Shown in pieces: positions 15,964-23,023 of a DNA stretch of 33,557 bases. Origin of the DNA: Sulfuricurvum sp. (lineage in GTDB: Bacteria > Campylobacterota > Campylobacteria > Campylobacterales > Sulfurimonadaceae); NCBI GenBank assembly GCA_030696285.1, contig JAUYSQ010000084.1:1-33557 (forward strand). Reading direction: 5' to 3'. A model generated the notes under the pieces. It saw nothing but the letters and a program-made list of their open reading frames with translations. It was not told the DNA's origin and made no database searches. A program made the translations under genes and the position numbers. How positions within the stretch are numbered: position 1 is the first letter of the stretch; each line of letters starts with the position of its first letter.

Positions 15964-16653
15964 ATGATTGATACCAATATTGTGGTAAAAAATTTGTTGG
16001 TTAATTTGAATTTAAAATCTGAAGCTGAGTTAGCGAATAAACTTGGCATGACAAAAAATGCATTTTCCATGTTAAAACAGAGGAACTCGATTGGAACTTT
16101 AATAGAGCGCTTATTGAAATTGGAAGAAATTGAAAAAATTTCATTTGACTATATTTTGACAGAAAACACAAACTCTAAAAACATTTTTTTATTGAGTAAA
16201 AAAATTTGCAATGTATTTAGTGAGGCTGAGATTAAAAGAGTTGAGATAGATTTACGAAACAATCTTGATGATCAAGAAAATTTGCAACAAATTTTGGAAA
16301 AATTCAAGACGTTAAAAGGTGTTGGTTTTGCTACGAAGCTTTCAGAAATGCTTCATGGACGAGGAGAACGAATGTCTGTTATTTTATATCAGTTTTTACA
16401 GCACATTACTGATAAAGTCTTGATACCTGTTGAGAAAGAATATGCAAAAAGAAACTTCATTAATGCTTTAAAGAGTTTTGAACAGCGTGGGCTTTATGGA
16501 CTACTATTCACTGACCAAGACAAAAAAAATTTACTGAATTGGCTAGAACATGAATTAGATGATGATGACTATTATATGATATTATCCGATATAACTGGCA
16601 TGGCAGAAAAACTCAAGCCACTCTTAAATATTTTTAACAGACCTATGGTCTGA
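15964..16653 (+). CDS. CI-like phage/element repressor
   Basis: A 229-residue protein. The N-terminal 60 residues look like a CI-type helix-turn-helix (LKSEAELANKLGMTKNAFSMLKQRNSI...LLKLEEIEKISFDYILT). The C-terminal part shows no LexA/CI-type Ser-Lys peptidase motif, so SOS autocleavage is not predicted; it has a different helical domain (FATKLSEMLHGRGERMSVILYQFLQHI). It is transcribed away from the integrase operon across a region with two palindromes, the usual layout of a lysogeny-type switch. GGAG lies upstream of the ATG. Its 3' end overlaps the convergent TraK-like gene by 30 bases. Confidence 0.8.
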   Translation: MIDTNIVVKNLLVNLNLKSEAELANKLGMTKNAFSMLKQRNSIGTLIERLLKLEEIEKISFDYILTENTNSKNIFLLSKKICNVFSEAEIKRVEIDLRNNLDDQENLQQILEKFKTLKGVGFATKLSEMLHGRGERMSVILYQFLQHITDKVLIPVEKEYAKRNFINALKSFEQRGLYGLLFTDQDKKNLLNWLEHELDDDDYYMILSDITGMAEKLKPLLNIFNRPMV

Positions 16654-16818
16654 TTTAATATTTTTTTTGACATATTGCAAAAAAGCTGTATAACTAAATT
16701 TTGCATATTCAGGCAGATCTGCATTTACGATATTCCACGTACTTCTAATCGAAGCCCCCTTGCCTATTAAATCCTCGATTTGAATTTTAAAATAATCAAT
16801 TTTACTTTTTTTTGCCAT
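16624..16818 (-). CDS. Small TraK-like protein (putative relaxosome accessory)
   Basis: A 64-residue basic protein. Its pattern (IEDLIGKGASIRSTWNIVN, about 10 residues, then FSYTAFLQYVKKN) resembles the conserved block of IncP-type TraK-family proteins, which bind oriT DNA beside the relaxase. The match is from memory of the family pattern, so the assignment is tentative. AGGAG lies seven bases before the ATG. It is divergent from the 16944-17459 gene across a strongly palindromic region, as expected for an autoregulated DNA-binding protein. No relaxase is seen in the window. Confidence 0.6.
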   Translation of the reverse strand: MAKKSKIDYFKIQIEDLIGKGASIRSTWNIVNADLPEYAKFSYTAFLQYVKKNIKSDHRSVKNI

Positions 16819-16845
16819 TTTTTCTCTCCTAAAGTTTGTACATTC

Positions 16846-16929
16846 CTATACGAAATTTTCAACTTTATTTCGATTTCTTCAAAATATAAATAAAAAAACT
16901 CCAAAAATTTCGTATAGCAATATACGAAA
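16846..16929. promoter_or_regulatory. Palindromic control region or oriT-like site
   Basis: Three copies of TATACGAAA lie here. CTATACGAAATTTT (16846-16859) and its exact complement (16904-16917) form 14-base arms 44 bases apart. The second arm also pairs with TATACGAAA at 16921-16929, giving a perfect nine-base-arm palindrome around GCAA (16908-16929). It lies between divergent genes and could be an operator, an origin of transfer, or both. Confidence 0.6.
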
Positions 16930-16943
16930 CCAAGGAGAATAGA

Positions 16944-17459
16944 ATGCAAACTATCATAAATCGTATCTTGAAACAGTCTGAAGAGATGCAAAAGGCATCT
17001 CTTCGATACTACACACGCTGTTCGCATGATGTAAAGGTTTTAATTATGACCAATAAAACCCCCATATTTCATCAGTTGAGGCAAAAAAATAGTGATGTTG
17101 ATAAAGCTACTATTGAATATTGCGCCATGGTGATAGCGATACAAGATCAGCAAAATCAAGAAAAAATGCTTTCACATAAATCATTTGGGGACATGACACT
17201 CGAAGAAATTGAAAAACTTTCTGATTTGCAAGCTTCGAAATTTAAGTCAAAACAGAAAAAACGGGGAGAAAAAGGAAATTTTTTATTAGCTCACTGGGCA
17301 GAAGTCCGTAGATTACGCCTTGTAAAAGGATTTAGTTTCAGAGATATCGCTGACTACCTGACTCAGAGATATCGTGATTTTGAAGTGTCGAAATCAAAAG
17401 TCCAAAGCATGTGGACACAGCTAGAAAAAGAACAAAATAAGGAAGCAAATCATGGATGA
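16944..17459 (+). CDS. Unknown DNA-binding-like protein of the mobile element
   Basis: A 171-residue basic protein. The C-terminal block HWAEVRRLRLVKGFSFRDIADYL...FEVSKSKVQSMWTQLE looks like a helix-turn-helix with the same theme (G-x-S-x-R-x-I, then a serine-rich turn and a terminal W) as the TraK-like protein opposite. The middle is charged (KSKQKKRGEKG). AAGGAG lies six bases before the ATG. It is first in a three-gene plus-strand operon, overlapping the next gene by eight bases. A DNA-binding role at the adjacent palindromes is inferred; no family name is claimed. Confidence 0.75.
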   Translation: MQTIINRILKQSEEMQKASLRYYTRCSHDVKVLIMTNKTPIFHQLRQKNSDVDKATIEYCAMVIAIQDQQNQEKMLSHKSFGDMTLEEIEKLSDLQASKFKSKQKKRGEKGNFLLAHWAEVRRLRLVKGFSFRDIADYLTQRYRDFEVSKSKVQSMWTQLEKEQNKEANHG

Positions 17460-17985
17460 AATAATATACCCAGTAGATAAAAAAGCAAAGCTTAATGTTA
17501 CCCATGTGACTTTGAACACAAGGACTAAAATGAAACTATTGAGAGTTTTTGAAGTTGACCCACTCAATACTAAAAAACGCTATATTCGCAATTTCATCAT
17601 CATGTTCGACAATGAAATCGTCAGTGATGTCTTAGCTGATATCAATCAGCTAAGAGAAGAGATTATGAGCTTTGACCAAGGCGATAAATTGAATCATTTT
17701 TTTCAAGTCGGACAGATAAATGAAAACAACAAAAAGCTCAAGAAATCATCTGCCAATATCGATACAGAAAACATTTCAGAGAATGATAAAAAAGTCATTA
17801 AAACGCTTACGTATCAACTTCAATCCGGTGAAATCATTCGCCTAAGCAAGTCAGAATGTCGCGGGATTATTCGCAGTTGGAATATGGCACTAGAAGGTTT
17901 CACCTTTTCAAGATTATCGGAGCATCCTCTTGAGCTATCTCTTTATTCTTTGAGTGATCTTCTTCATGAAAATGGATACATCTAA
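17452..17985 (+). CDS. Unknown protein, middle gene of the element operon
   Basis: A 177-residue soluble protein not recognised. The N-terminal part is basic (KKAKLNVTHVTLNTRTKMKLLRVFEVDPLNTKKRYIRNF). The C-terminal part is helical and mixed. There is no signal peptide or membrane helix. AAGGA lies upstream of the ATG. It overlaps both neighbours (eight bases with the gene before, one base with the gene after: TAATG), so the three genes are translationally coupled and probably work together. Confidence 0.75.
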   Translation: MDEIIYPVDKKAKLNVTHVTLNTRTKMKLLRVFEVDPLNTKKRYIRNFIIMFDNEIVSDVLADINQLREEIMSFDQGDKLNHFFQVGQINENNKKLKKSSANIDTENISENDKKVIKTLTYQLQSGEIIRLSKSECRGIIRSWNMALEGFTFSRLSEHPLELSLYSLSDLLHENGYI

Positions 17986-18842
17986 TGGATACCGACACAC
18001 TTGTTTTGATCATATTTATTTCAGTTATTATTGTAATGGCTGTGATCATTGGTTATTCAATTAGCATCTTCTTAGAAGTGCCAATTAAAAAGGATGAAGT
18101 ATCTAAAAAATTAGACATAATTCGAGAGGAAGAAGTGATATCGATTCTTCCTCTATCACCCATATTTGCCATCTACAAGCCATCAATTTTTTCTAAAAAG
18201 TTGACACAAGATTTATATCGCAGTGTTGTGATTTATAACCGTTATTTTTTTAATGAAAAGTGGATGGAAACCTTTTGTGAAATATTATCTCTGCTTGAGC
18301 TGGCGGATGACGTTACAGTGATAAAAGAGAACGGAAAAGTCATACACGTAGTGAATGGAACACGAGGAATGCAAGGCGCTCAAACAGCTGAGCTTTATGA
18401 AGCCTATAACTTCTATGAACTATGCATAAAGTCTTTGAGTTTATACATAGATCACAATTCAGATAATGTGGAAAAAATTAATGAAAATGTCATTGCAATT
18501 TTGCTGTTGCATATCGATGATATTGTTCCGATTCACCATTGGAGTTCTGCTCAAGATAGTCATGCGAATCGACGCAATGAACTTGTAAAATATTTGACTC
18601 GAAAGTTGTCATCAGATCAACAAAACTACATCTTAGAACTCATCGAAGCACTTGATAATAAGTTAAAGACTGTTGCACATGTAAATGAAATATTGTCGTG
18701 TTACTTTGTAGCTAAATCACAACTTAAAACCGTTACCAAGCTTGTCATAGATAACGAACAGTTTGATGAATGGCCAATATATTTACCAACACAACGATTG
18801 ATAAAAGAATATCTTACACTTGAACAAATTGAGAGATTATAA
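17985..18842 (+). CDS. Unknown membrane-anchored protein of the element operon
   Basis: A 285-residue protein with one N-terminal transmembrane helix (about residues 5-29, LVLIIFISVIIVMAVIIGYSISIFL), followed by about 250 mainly helical residues that probably stay in the cytoplasm. No catalytic motif is recognised. A central NVIAILLLHIDDIVPIHHWSSAQDSHANRRNEL block contains several histidines. It is the last gene of the operon; the non-coding region after it has repeats and palindromes. A role in element transfer, maintenance or exclusion is possible but unsupported. Confidence 0.75.
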   Translation: MDTDTLVLIIFISVIIVMAVIIGYSISIFLEVPIKKDEVSKKLDIIREEEVISILPLSPIFAIYKPSIFSKKLTQDLYRSVVIYNRYFFNEKWMETFCEILSLLELADDVTVIKENGKVIHVVNGTRGMQGAQTAELYEAYNFYELCIKSLSLYIDHNSDNVEKINENVIAILLLHIDDIVPIHHWSSAQDSHANRRNELVKYLTRKLSSDQQNYILELIEALDNKLKTVAHVNEILSCYFVAKSQLKTVTKLVIDNEQFDEWPIYLPTQRLIKEYLTLEQIERL

Positions 18843-19279
18843 AAAAATGACAGTAAAATAAATTGTTTTGCTGTCCAGTATGTTGTCCAGTAAGTGGTTT
18901 TTTTGTTGATTTTTCAGATTTAACCTTGGCACTTACCAAACTCCGTATTTATAGGCTTCTAAGTATGAAAAACTACAAAAATAGAAACCGAGAAAAATCG
19001 CTAATAGCTCATAAAAAACTTCTATGTCAATAATGGACATTATTCATTTTATACTTTCTGTATTAAAACAATCAACATAACATGATATTTAATCGGTGGA
19101 GCTCAAAATCTACCTATAGGTGATTTTTGACCATCGTAACCAAAAGAGCCGAGATTGCGCTTTACTCGACACAATAAAGAAGATTGACTTAACAAAATTG
19201 CCGGCCTGCGGCTTAATCAGTGCAACATTTTTTTTAGGAGAATACCATCCGAGGCCCAGTACACCACCAATCGACTGAA
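18843..19279. other. 437-base non-coding region rich in repeats and palindromes
   Basis: No convincing gene. Seen in order: a direct repeat TGTCCAGTA (18872-18880 and 18884-18892); a perfect palindrome AATAATG-GA-CATTATT (19029-19044); an imperfect hairpin, TCAAAATCTACC with GGTGATTTTTGA (19103-19130); and the arms of a larger imperfect inverted repeat (19178-19299) that runs into the start of the recombinase gene. It could contain a recombination site or an element end. Confidence 0.6.
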
Positions 19280-19299
19280 TTGTTAAAATCAATCTTTGT
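19178..19299. repeat. Imperfect inverted repeat of about 120 bases at the recombinase gene start
   Basis: The left arm contains AAGATTGA, then TTAACAA, then GGCCTGCGG. The complement of the right arm contains AAGATTGA, TTAACAA and GGCCTCGG in the same order. The arms differ by small indels, and about 17 extra bases lie in the right arm before the GGCC block. The right arm covers the TTG start of the recombinase gene. Confidence 0.45.
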
Positions 19300-20167
19300 T
19301 GCAGGTGCAAAAAAGACAGAGCGCATTGATCCAAATCATCCGCATCATATGAAGATTTCTTCATACGGAACCGCTTCAACTTTTCGTGCCGTGTGGGAGA
19401 ATTTTTTTCACTATTTGCGTGAGCATTGGAACATCAAAGATGCAGAAAAAATCACAGGAGAAATGATCGCGGCTTACATGGACTATAAGAGCGAATATCA
19501 TGTCAGCAAACAGTATTTAGAGAAGATCAGTTCGGCACTTGGCAAATTAGAAATAGCACTCCAATGTTATACAAAAAACAAGTATGGCGAATCAAAATAT
19601 TACGATTTTTCGATTCGACAATTCATACTTAATGAAGCTAGAAATTTGGATTTGGTAGCCAATAATTATCACAATCGCGCCTATGAAAATCCCGAATTTT
19701 TAATTGCATCATTGTCCGATCCTTTACATCGTATGGCCGCACAAATTCAGTACGAAGGTGGAGCTCGTTTGGAGGGTATTTCGCTTATAAAATTGGAACA
19801 ACTTCATGGTATCAAATATGATACTATTACTAATTCAGATAAAGCCATTATTTTTACAAAAGAGAAAGGTGGTAAGGAAGATGATGTATTAATATCAATT
19901 GATATTTACGACCAACTCTTAGGCTACATTACTGCAAACAAACGCTTTAAAATTGATCGTCAAAAATATTCAACTGACATTCGTGAAACATGTATAAAAT
20001 TAGGAATTCCAGCAGAAGGTTCGCATGGATTTCGATGGAACTTTGCAAAGCGTCGCATGATGGAATACGCTCGTGCCGGTTACACCTATGAGCAAAGTTT
20101 ACAAGCTGTAAGCTGGGAGATGAAACATAGACGTGCGTCGATCAGTGAACATTACCTAGGGGGTTAA
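19280..20167 (+). CDS. Second tyrosine recombinase, divergent integrase-like
   Basis: A 295-residue recombinase unlike the integrase at 12361. All catalytic residues are visible: Arg163 (GGARLEGIS), Lys196 (KEKGGK), His249 and Arg252 (GSHGFRWNFAKRR), His283 (EMKHRRAS) and nucleophile Tyr292 (HYLGG at the C-terminus). The N-terminal half is a helical core-binding domain. The start is uncertain: TTG at 19280 has no good ribosome binding site, while ATG at 19349 would remove the conserved-looking N-terminal FVAGAKK block. An AGGAG upstream points to a non-start ATC (19247). The 5' end may have been altered by rearrangement. It could serve another element or act on the adjacent inverted repeats. 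Confidence 0.85.
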   Translation: MLKSIFVAGAKKTERIDPNHPHHMKISSYGTASTFRAVWENFFHYLREHWNIKDAEKITGEMIAAYMDYKSEYHVSKQYLEKISSALGKLEIALQCYTKNKYGESKYYDFSIRQFILNEARNLDLVANNYHNRAYENPEFLIASLSDPLHRMAAQIQYEGGARLEGISLIKLEQLHGIKYDTITNSDKAIIFTKEKGGKEDDVLISIDIYDQLLGYITANKRFKIDRQKYSTDIRETCIKLGIPAEGSHGFRWNFAKRRMMEYARAGYTYEQSLQAVSWEMKHRRASISEHYLGG

Positions 20168-20562
20168 TTTTTTTTATTGATTAGTTCACACGCTTGATCA
20201 AATTGTAGCAAACAAGAACGCTCTATTAATTGCTTGACTCTCTCAAAATTCTTTTCGACACCTTCACCTCGATAATACATTCCTGCTGCATAATAGCAAC
20301 TCGGTCCATAGTTCTTATCACAAGCACGTTCAAATAATTGAACGGCTTTAGTGAGGTTTCTATCTACACCGTCTCCATCATAATAGCATCCCGCAAGCGC
20401 ATCGCATGAAAGTGGTGAATTACCTCTTTCGCATGTTTTTGAAAGATAAGAAAAAGCATTTTTCATGTCTCCTTTCAAAAAGGCGGCAAATGACTCTGAA
20501 TCACTAAGATCAGTAGCAGAAATATTGCAAATCAAAGTTCCTATTAGTAAAAAAAATTTCAT
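20164..20562 (-). CDS. Exported Sel1-repeat (Hcp-like) cysteine-rich protein
   Basis: A 132-residue protein with a signal peptide (MKFFLLIGTLICNISA) and two to three Sel1-like repeats (ALAGCYYDGDGVDRNLTKAVQLFERACDKNYGPSC, then AAGMYYRGEGVEKNFERVKQLIERSC). Cysteines are spaced C-x7-C as in Helicobacter cysteine-rich proteins, where they form disulfides in the periplasm or outside the cell. It lies three bases after the related 209-residue protein and is probably co-expressed. Hcp proteins have been linked to weak beta-lactam binding and host signalling; the role here is unknown. Confidence 0.85.
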   Translation of the reverse strand: MKFFLLIGTLICNISATDLSDSESFAAFLKGDMKNAFSYLSKTCERGNSPLSCDALAGCYYDGDGVDRNLTKAVQLFERACDKNYGPSCYYAAGMYYRGEGVEKNFERVKQLIERSCLLQFDQACELINKKN

Positions 20563-20565
20563 CCT

Positions 20566-21195
20566 TTACATACTTTCATTCATCATTATTTGATAATTAT
20601 TACATCCGTTTTTATTACCATATTCGCACCCTTTTTTTGAGTATTCTTTTGCTTTTTGAAGATCTTTTGAAACGCTTGTTCCATTGTAATATTCAAAGCC
20701 CAAATCAACACAAGCATCTGCTTTACGTTCTTTGCAAGCGCGTTCATAAAGTTCGACTGCTTTGAATTTGTTCTGAGGAACACCGTGTCCAAACATATAG
20801 GCTTGCCCCAATGGAAAACACCCTATTGAACGTTTCGTATCACAAGCTTTTGTAAAGTATTCGGCAGCTTTTTTCAAATCTTTAGGTACTCCAGTACCTT
20901 CAGAATAGAGTATTCCCAATGAATTGCACCCTGTTTCCTCTCCAGCTTTACAAGCTTTCGTATATAGCTGAATGCTTTTGCTGACATCTGCTTCAACTCC
21001 TTGTCCGATCAAATATAGATTCCCAAGAAATGAACATGATATGGATACACCTAATTTACATTCTTTATTGAGTGCATCTTTGGCATTGAAATAATCTCCT
21101 TGCATGTAAGCAGCCAAACCATTAACCTCTGCAAATACTGGTGAGCTTACGATAATTGATACTACTAAATATTTCAAATTCTTTACTAAAAACAT
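20566..21195 (-). CDS. Exported Sel1-repeat (Hcp-like) protein, longer paralogue
   Basis: A 209-residue protein. It has an N-terminal hydrophobic signal (LKYLVVSIIVSSPVFA) and about five Sel1-like repeats, e.g. NSLGILYSEGTGVPKDLKKAAEYFTKACDTKRSIGC and VDLGFEYYNGTSVSKDLQKAKEYSKKGC. Regular C-x7-C pairs are seen. It probably forms a superhelical periplasmic or secreted scaffold. It is first of a two-gene unit with the 132-residue paralogue and divergent from the XRE regulator, whose operator region they share. Confidence 0.88.
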   Translation of the reverse strand: MFLVKNLKYLVVSIIVSSPVFAEVNGLAAYMQGDYFNAKDALNKECKLGVSISCSFLGNLYLIGQGVEADVSKSIQLYTKACKAGEETGCNSLGILYSEGTGVPKDLKKAAEYFTKACDTKRSIGCFPLGQAYMFGHGVPQNKFKAVELYERACKERKADACVDLGFEYYNGTSVSKDLQKAKEYSKKGCEYGNKNGCNNYQIMMNESM

Positions 21196-21230
21196 CGCTT
21201 TAAGCCTCTCTTTTTTCTTTTTACATAGCT

Positions 21231-21296
21231 ATTACTATTTGTGCGAAGGAGTATAACATAAGTACACTCCAAATAGTAATAACTAATTATTTGGAG
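21231..21296. promoter_or_regulatory. Overlapping inverted repeats in the Sel1/XRE divergent region
   Basis: CTCCAAATA (21267-21275) and TATTTGGAG (21288-21296) are perfect nine-base arms. ATTACTATTT...GGAGT (21231-21252, split by seven bases) complements ACTCCAAATAGTAAT (21266-21280). The two structures share the middle copy, so they exclude each other. The right arm contains the GGAG ribosome binding site of the XRE gene. Confidence 0.55.
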
Positions 21297-21301
21297 CCGC
21301 A

Positions 21302-21556
21302 TTGAGAACATTGGATGATTTGAGTCAGGACGATATTGACGAGCTCTACCGACGCATCGGACGAAACGTCAAAGCGCTTCGTGAGCTCAATGGACTCACT
21401 CAGCTTGATCTTGCGTTCGCGATGAATCTCAAATCCCCCGGTCTAATCTCTCAGAGTGAGCTGTATTTGAATACGCAGCACTTCAACATAAAGCACCTCT
21501 ATCAAATAGCCCACATTCTCGAATGCGACATCACCGATTTTTTTAAGGTCGATTGA
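21302..21556 (+). CDS. XRE-family helix-turn-helix regulator
   Basis: An 84-residue protein made almost only of an XRE/Cro-type HTH: IGRNVKALRELNGLTQLDLAFAMNLKSPGLISQSEL...FNIKHLYQIAHILECDITDFF. The TTG start at 21302 is supported by GGAG five bases upstream, and that site lies inside an operator-like repeat, so autorepression is likely. It is divergent from the Sel1 pair and convergent with the small-protein cluster. It probably regulates one of these; which one cannot be told. Confidence 0.85.
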   Translation: MRTLDDLSQDDIDELYRRIGRNVKALRELNGLTQLDLAFAMNLKSPGLISQSELYLNTQHFNIKHLYQIAHILECDITDFFKVD

Positions 21557-21564
21557 TTCTAAAC

Positions 21565-21888
21565 TCAAGCGATAGTACGCTGAAAGTGAGACCTCTTTGG
21601 GGTGGAGTGTTTTTTTCGCTCCCCCTGATAATAATCCGACCATTCACTGCTTTTATGATCATTGCACGCTGTGAGCATCAGCAATACTTGCTCATCATCA
21701 GTGTTGGTCGTGTTGGTAAAGATATAGCTATGTCCTAGATAGAGATAGCGTACACATCCGTTCTCCAGTTCAAAAGACTTACCTCCGCGAACTATTGATT
21801 CGGCGTAGCGCACCGCCGTGGGTTTGGATTTAATGCCGAACCGTTTTTTGAGACGCTTGAGGGCATGATGGGTGAGGACAATAGTCAT
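21565..21888 (-). CDS. Small basic protein of unknown function
   Basis: A 107-residue protein beginning MTIVLTHHALKRLKKRFGIKSK, with a mixed alpha/beta pattern (GGKSFELENGCVRYLYLGHSYIFTNT...EQVLLMLTACN) and a basic tail. The short size and basic helix-plus-sheet pattern recall toxin-like or DUF4258-like folds, but I do not assign one. GGAGG lies before the ATG, two bases after the end of the preceding 35-residue gene. It is the last gene of a minus-strand cluster of small proteins. Confidence 0.7.
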   Translation of the reverse strand: MTIVLTHHALKRLKKRFGIKSKPTAVRYAESIVRGGKSFELENGCVRYLYLGHSYIFTNTTNTDDEQVLLMLTACNDHKSSEWSDYYQGERKKHSTPKRSHFQRTIA

Positions 21889-21889
21889 C

Positions 21890-21997
21890 TTATCCTCCGT
21901 AGGTGTTCATTACCAATGCATAAAGGGCACCGGAACCAAATACAATCACATCGATCAAGAGCAACACTCCAGCAATACGTTTGGCTTTAGTCATCAT
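21890..21997 (-). CDS. 35-residue single-helix membrane protein
   Basis: Starts MMTKAKRIAG, followed by a hydrophobic helix (VLLLIDVIVFGSGALYALVM) and the tail NTYGG. The ATG at 21997 has GGAGG eight bases upstream; an earlier in-frame ATG at 22003 is only two bases from it. It overlaps the 3' end of the 109-residue gene. The size and layout (basic N-terminus, one helix) resemble small phage or holin-type membrane proteins, but no family is claimed. Confidence 0.6.
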   Translation of the reverse strand: MMTKAKRIAGVLLLIDVIVFGSGALYALVMNTYGG

Positions 21998-22316
21998 GAC
22001 CATACCCTCCGAAACTACTTCCATGGCCGCTAAAACCATGACTGCTGCCACAGTAGTGCAGATCAACACCATAAGGGTTACCGCAGACATCGACACACCC
22101 CATCATCGGTAAGCTGGTTGCAGGATTAATCTCCGTTTCTTGGTAATCCTGGTGAGATCCAAACGAATTCTCGTTGGGGGTGAAGAGATCGAAATCGTTG
22201 ATAAAGTTCCCGCTGCCCTGCTTCCACGTCTTTGTAGTAGATAATGACGCTTTGTAGCTTAGGAACATGCGAATAAACAGATAGACTAGTACGATCAATA
22301 CTAATACTTTTAACAT
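21987..22316 (-). CDS. Membrane-anchored Gly/His/Ser-rich protein
   Basis: A 109-residue protein with an N-terminal transmembrane helix (MLKVLVLIVLVYLFIRMFL), a polar middle, a VDVCGNPYGVDLHYCG block with two cysteines, and a low-complexity tail (SSHGFSGHGSSFGGYGHDD). The tail could bind metal; this is inference. AAAGGA lies before the ATG. It overlaps the next gene by 11 bases. Function unknown. Confidence 0.7.
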   Translation of the reverse strand: MLKVLVLIVLVYLFIRMFLSYKASLSTTKTWKQGSGNFINDFDLFTPNENSFGSHQDYQETEINPATSLPMMGCVDVCGNPYGVDLHYCGSSHGFSGHGSSFGGYGHDD

Positions 22317-22373
22317 CGTCTTTCCTTTGTCGTTTCATTGTTGTGTAAATCTTTCGTTATAGTGCCAGAGCGA

Positions 22374-22553
22374 TTAAAACCGCTCCAGTAGACTTCTCAC
22401 CCAAGGAGTATCTCTATGCGTGAGGATATGAGATAGCAGTGCTCCCAGCACTACACCGACTATACTTTGCAGATAGTCGGTGAGTGTTTGGGCGTGCCAT
22501 GCTAATAAAAATACGGGGAGGTAGAATCCTCCCCAGATAATGAACCGTTTTAT
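22374..22553 (-). other. Open frame for a small membrane protein without a standard start
   Basis: A 58-codon frame right after the 157-residue gene reads KRFIIWGGFYLPVFLLAWHA and so on, then a second hydrophobic stretch (LQSIVGVVLGALLSHIL) and a basic tail ending LLERF. The composition looks like a real two-helix membrane protein, but no ATG, GTG or TTG opens it; an ATA overlaps the preceding stop. A sequencing error, a frameshift or a chance frame are all possible. Confidence 0.35.
22507..22536 (-). terminator. Strong hairpin after the 157-residue gene
   Basis: On the minus strand GGGGAGG and CCTCCCC form a perfect seven-base GC-rich stem with a six-base loop, followed by GTATTTTTATT. It is a good rho-independent-like terminator for the genes upstream, although it lies inside the frame at 22374-22553. 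Confidence 0.5.
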
Positions 22554-23023
22554 AGGTTCTCTTTGGGGGTTGCTTGATATCCTCTCAAGAGGATACGGAT
22601 GATTCTGCTCACAAGCGCCACAGCGATAAGTACTATGGCTACAACTAATTCAATATACGATTGCATCGCCGAAGGGGGTGACGTCACTAACGCTCCTACA
22701 ACACCGCTCAGTACCACCGCGATAAAGAGGATCAGTTTATATGGAGGTTTCGTAGCTTTAACGCCTGTTTTTAACAGCGCATCGATGTGCTTATCCATTT
22801 GAACCATCGAATACTCCACCGCTACGATCGTATAGATCATGATAAGCGGAATACTTTTATGGGCGGTATCGTTCATACTCCACACCATGATGGCGGTTCC
22901 GACACTGAGCAGGATAAAGAGAACAAGAAGCCATCGGTTTTTCGTATGGGTATAGAGCATAATACCTCCCAGTACCACCATACACAGCTCAACTACTAAG
23001 ACAATTCCATTTTCCAAACTCAT
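22550..23023 (-). CDS. Polytopic membrane protein of unknown function
   Basis: A 157-residue protein with about five hydrophobic segments (about 6-26, 30-50, 57-74, 95-114, 122-146). A short cytoplasmic loop carries MVQMDKHIDALLKTGVKATKPPYK. No known transporter or enzyme motif is seen. AGGGG lies before the ATG, which overlaps the stop of the 103-residue gene (ATGA), so the two are translationally coupled. A strong terminator-like hairpin follows. Confidence 0.75.
   Translation of the reverse strand: MSLENGIVLVVELCMVVLGGIMLYTHTKNRWLLVLFILLSVGTAIMVWSMNDTAHKSIPLIMIYTIVAVEYSMVQMDKHIDALLKTGVKATKPPYKLILFIAVVLSGVVGALVTSPPSAMQSYIELVVAIVLIAVALVSRIIRILLRGYQATPKENL

Noticed and set aside
15964-16653. 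SOS-cleavable LexA/CI-type repressor
   Set aside because: The N-terminal HTH fits CI, but no Ala-Gly cleavage site or Ser-Lys catalytic pair was found in the C-terminal part.
19110-19379. 89-residue minus-strand open frame over the recombinase start
   Set aside because: It runs antisense to the recombinase N-terminus and across the inverted repeat. No family pattern or ribosome binding site supports it.
12361-20167. Complete prophage
   Set aside because: No capsid, portal, terminase, tail or lysis gene was recognised between the two recombinases.
21443-21738. Short frames on both strands around the end of the XRE gene
   Set aside because: They are shadows of the XRE gene and the 107-residue gene, with no independent support.
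22126-22338. 70-residue minus-strand frame MKRQRKDDVKSI...
   Set aside because: It overlaps the better-supported 109-residue membrane-anchored gene in another frame and has no ribosome binding site or protein-like pattern.
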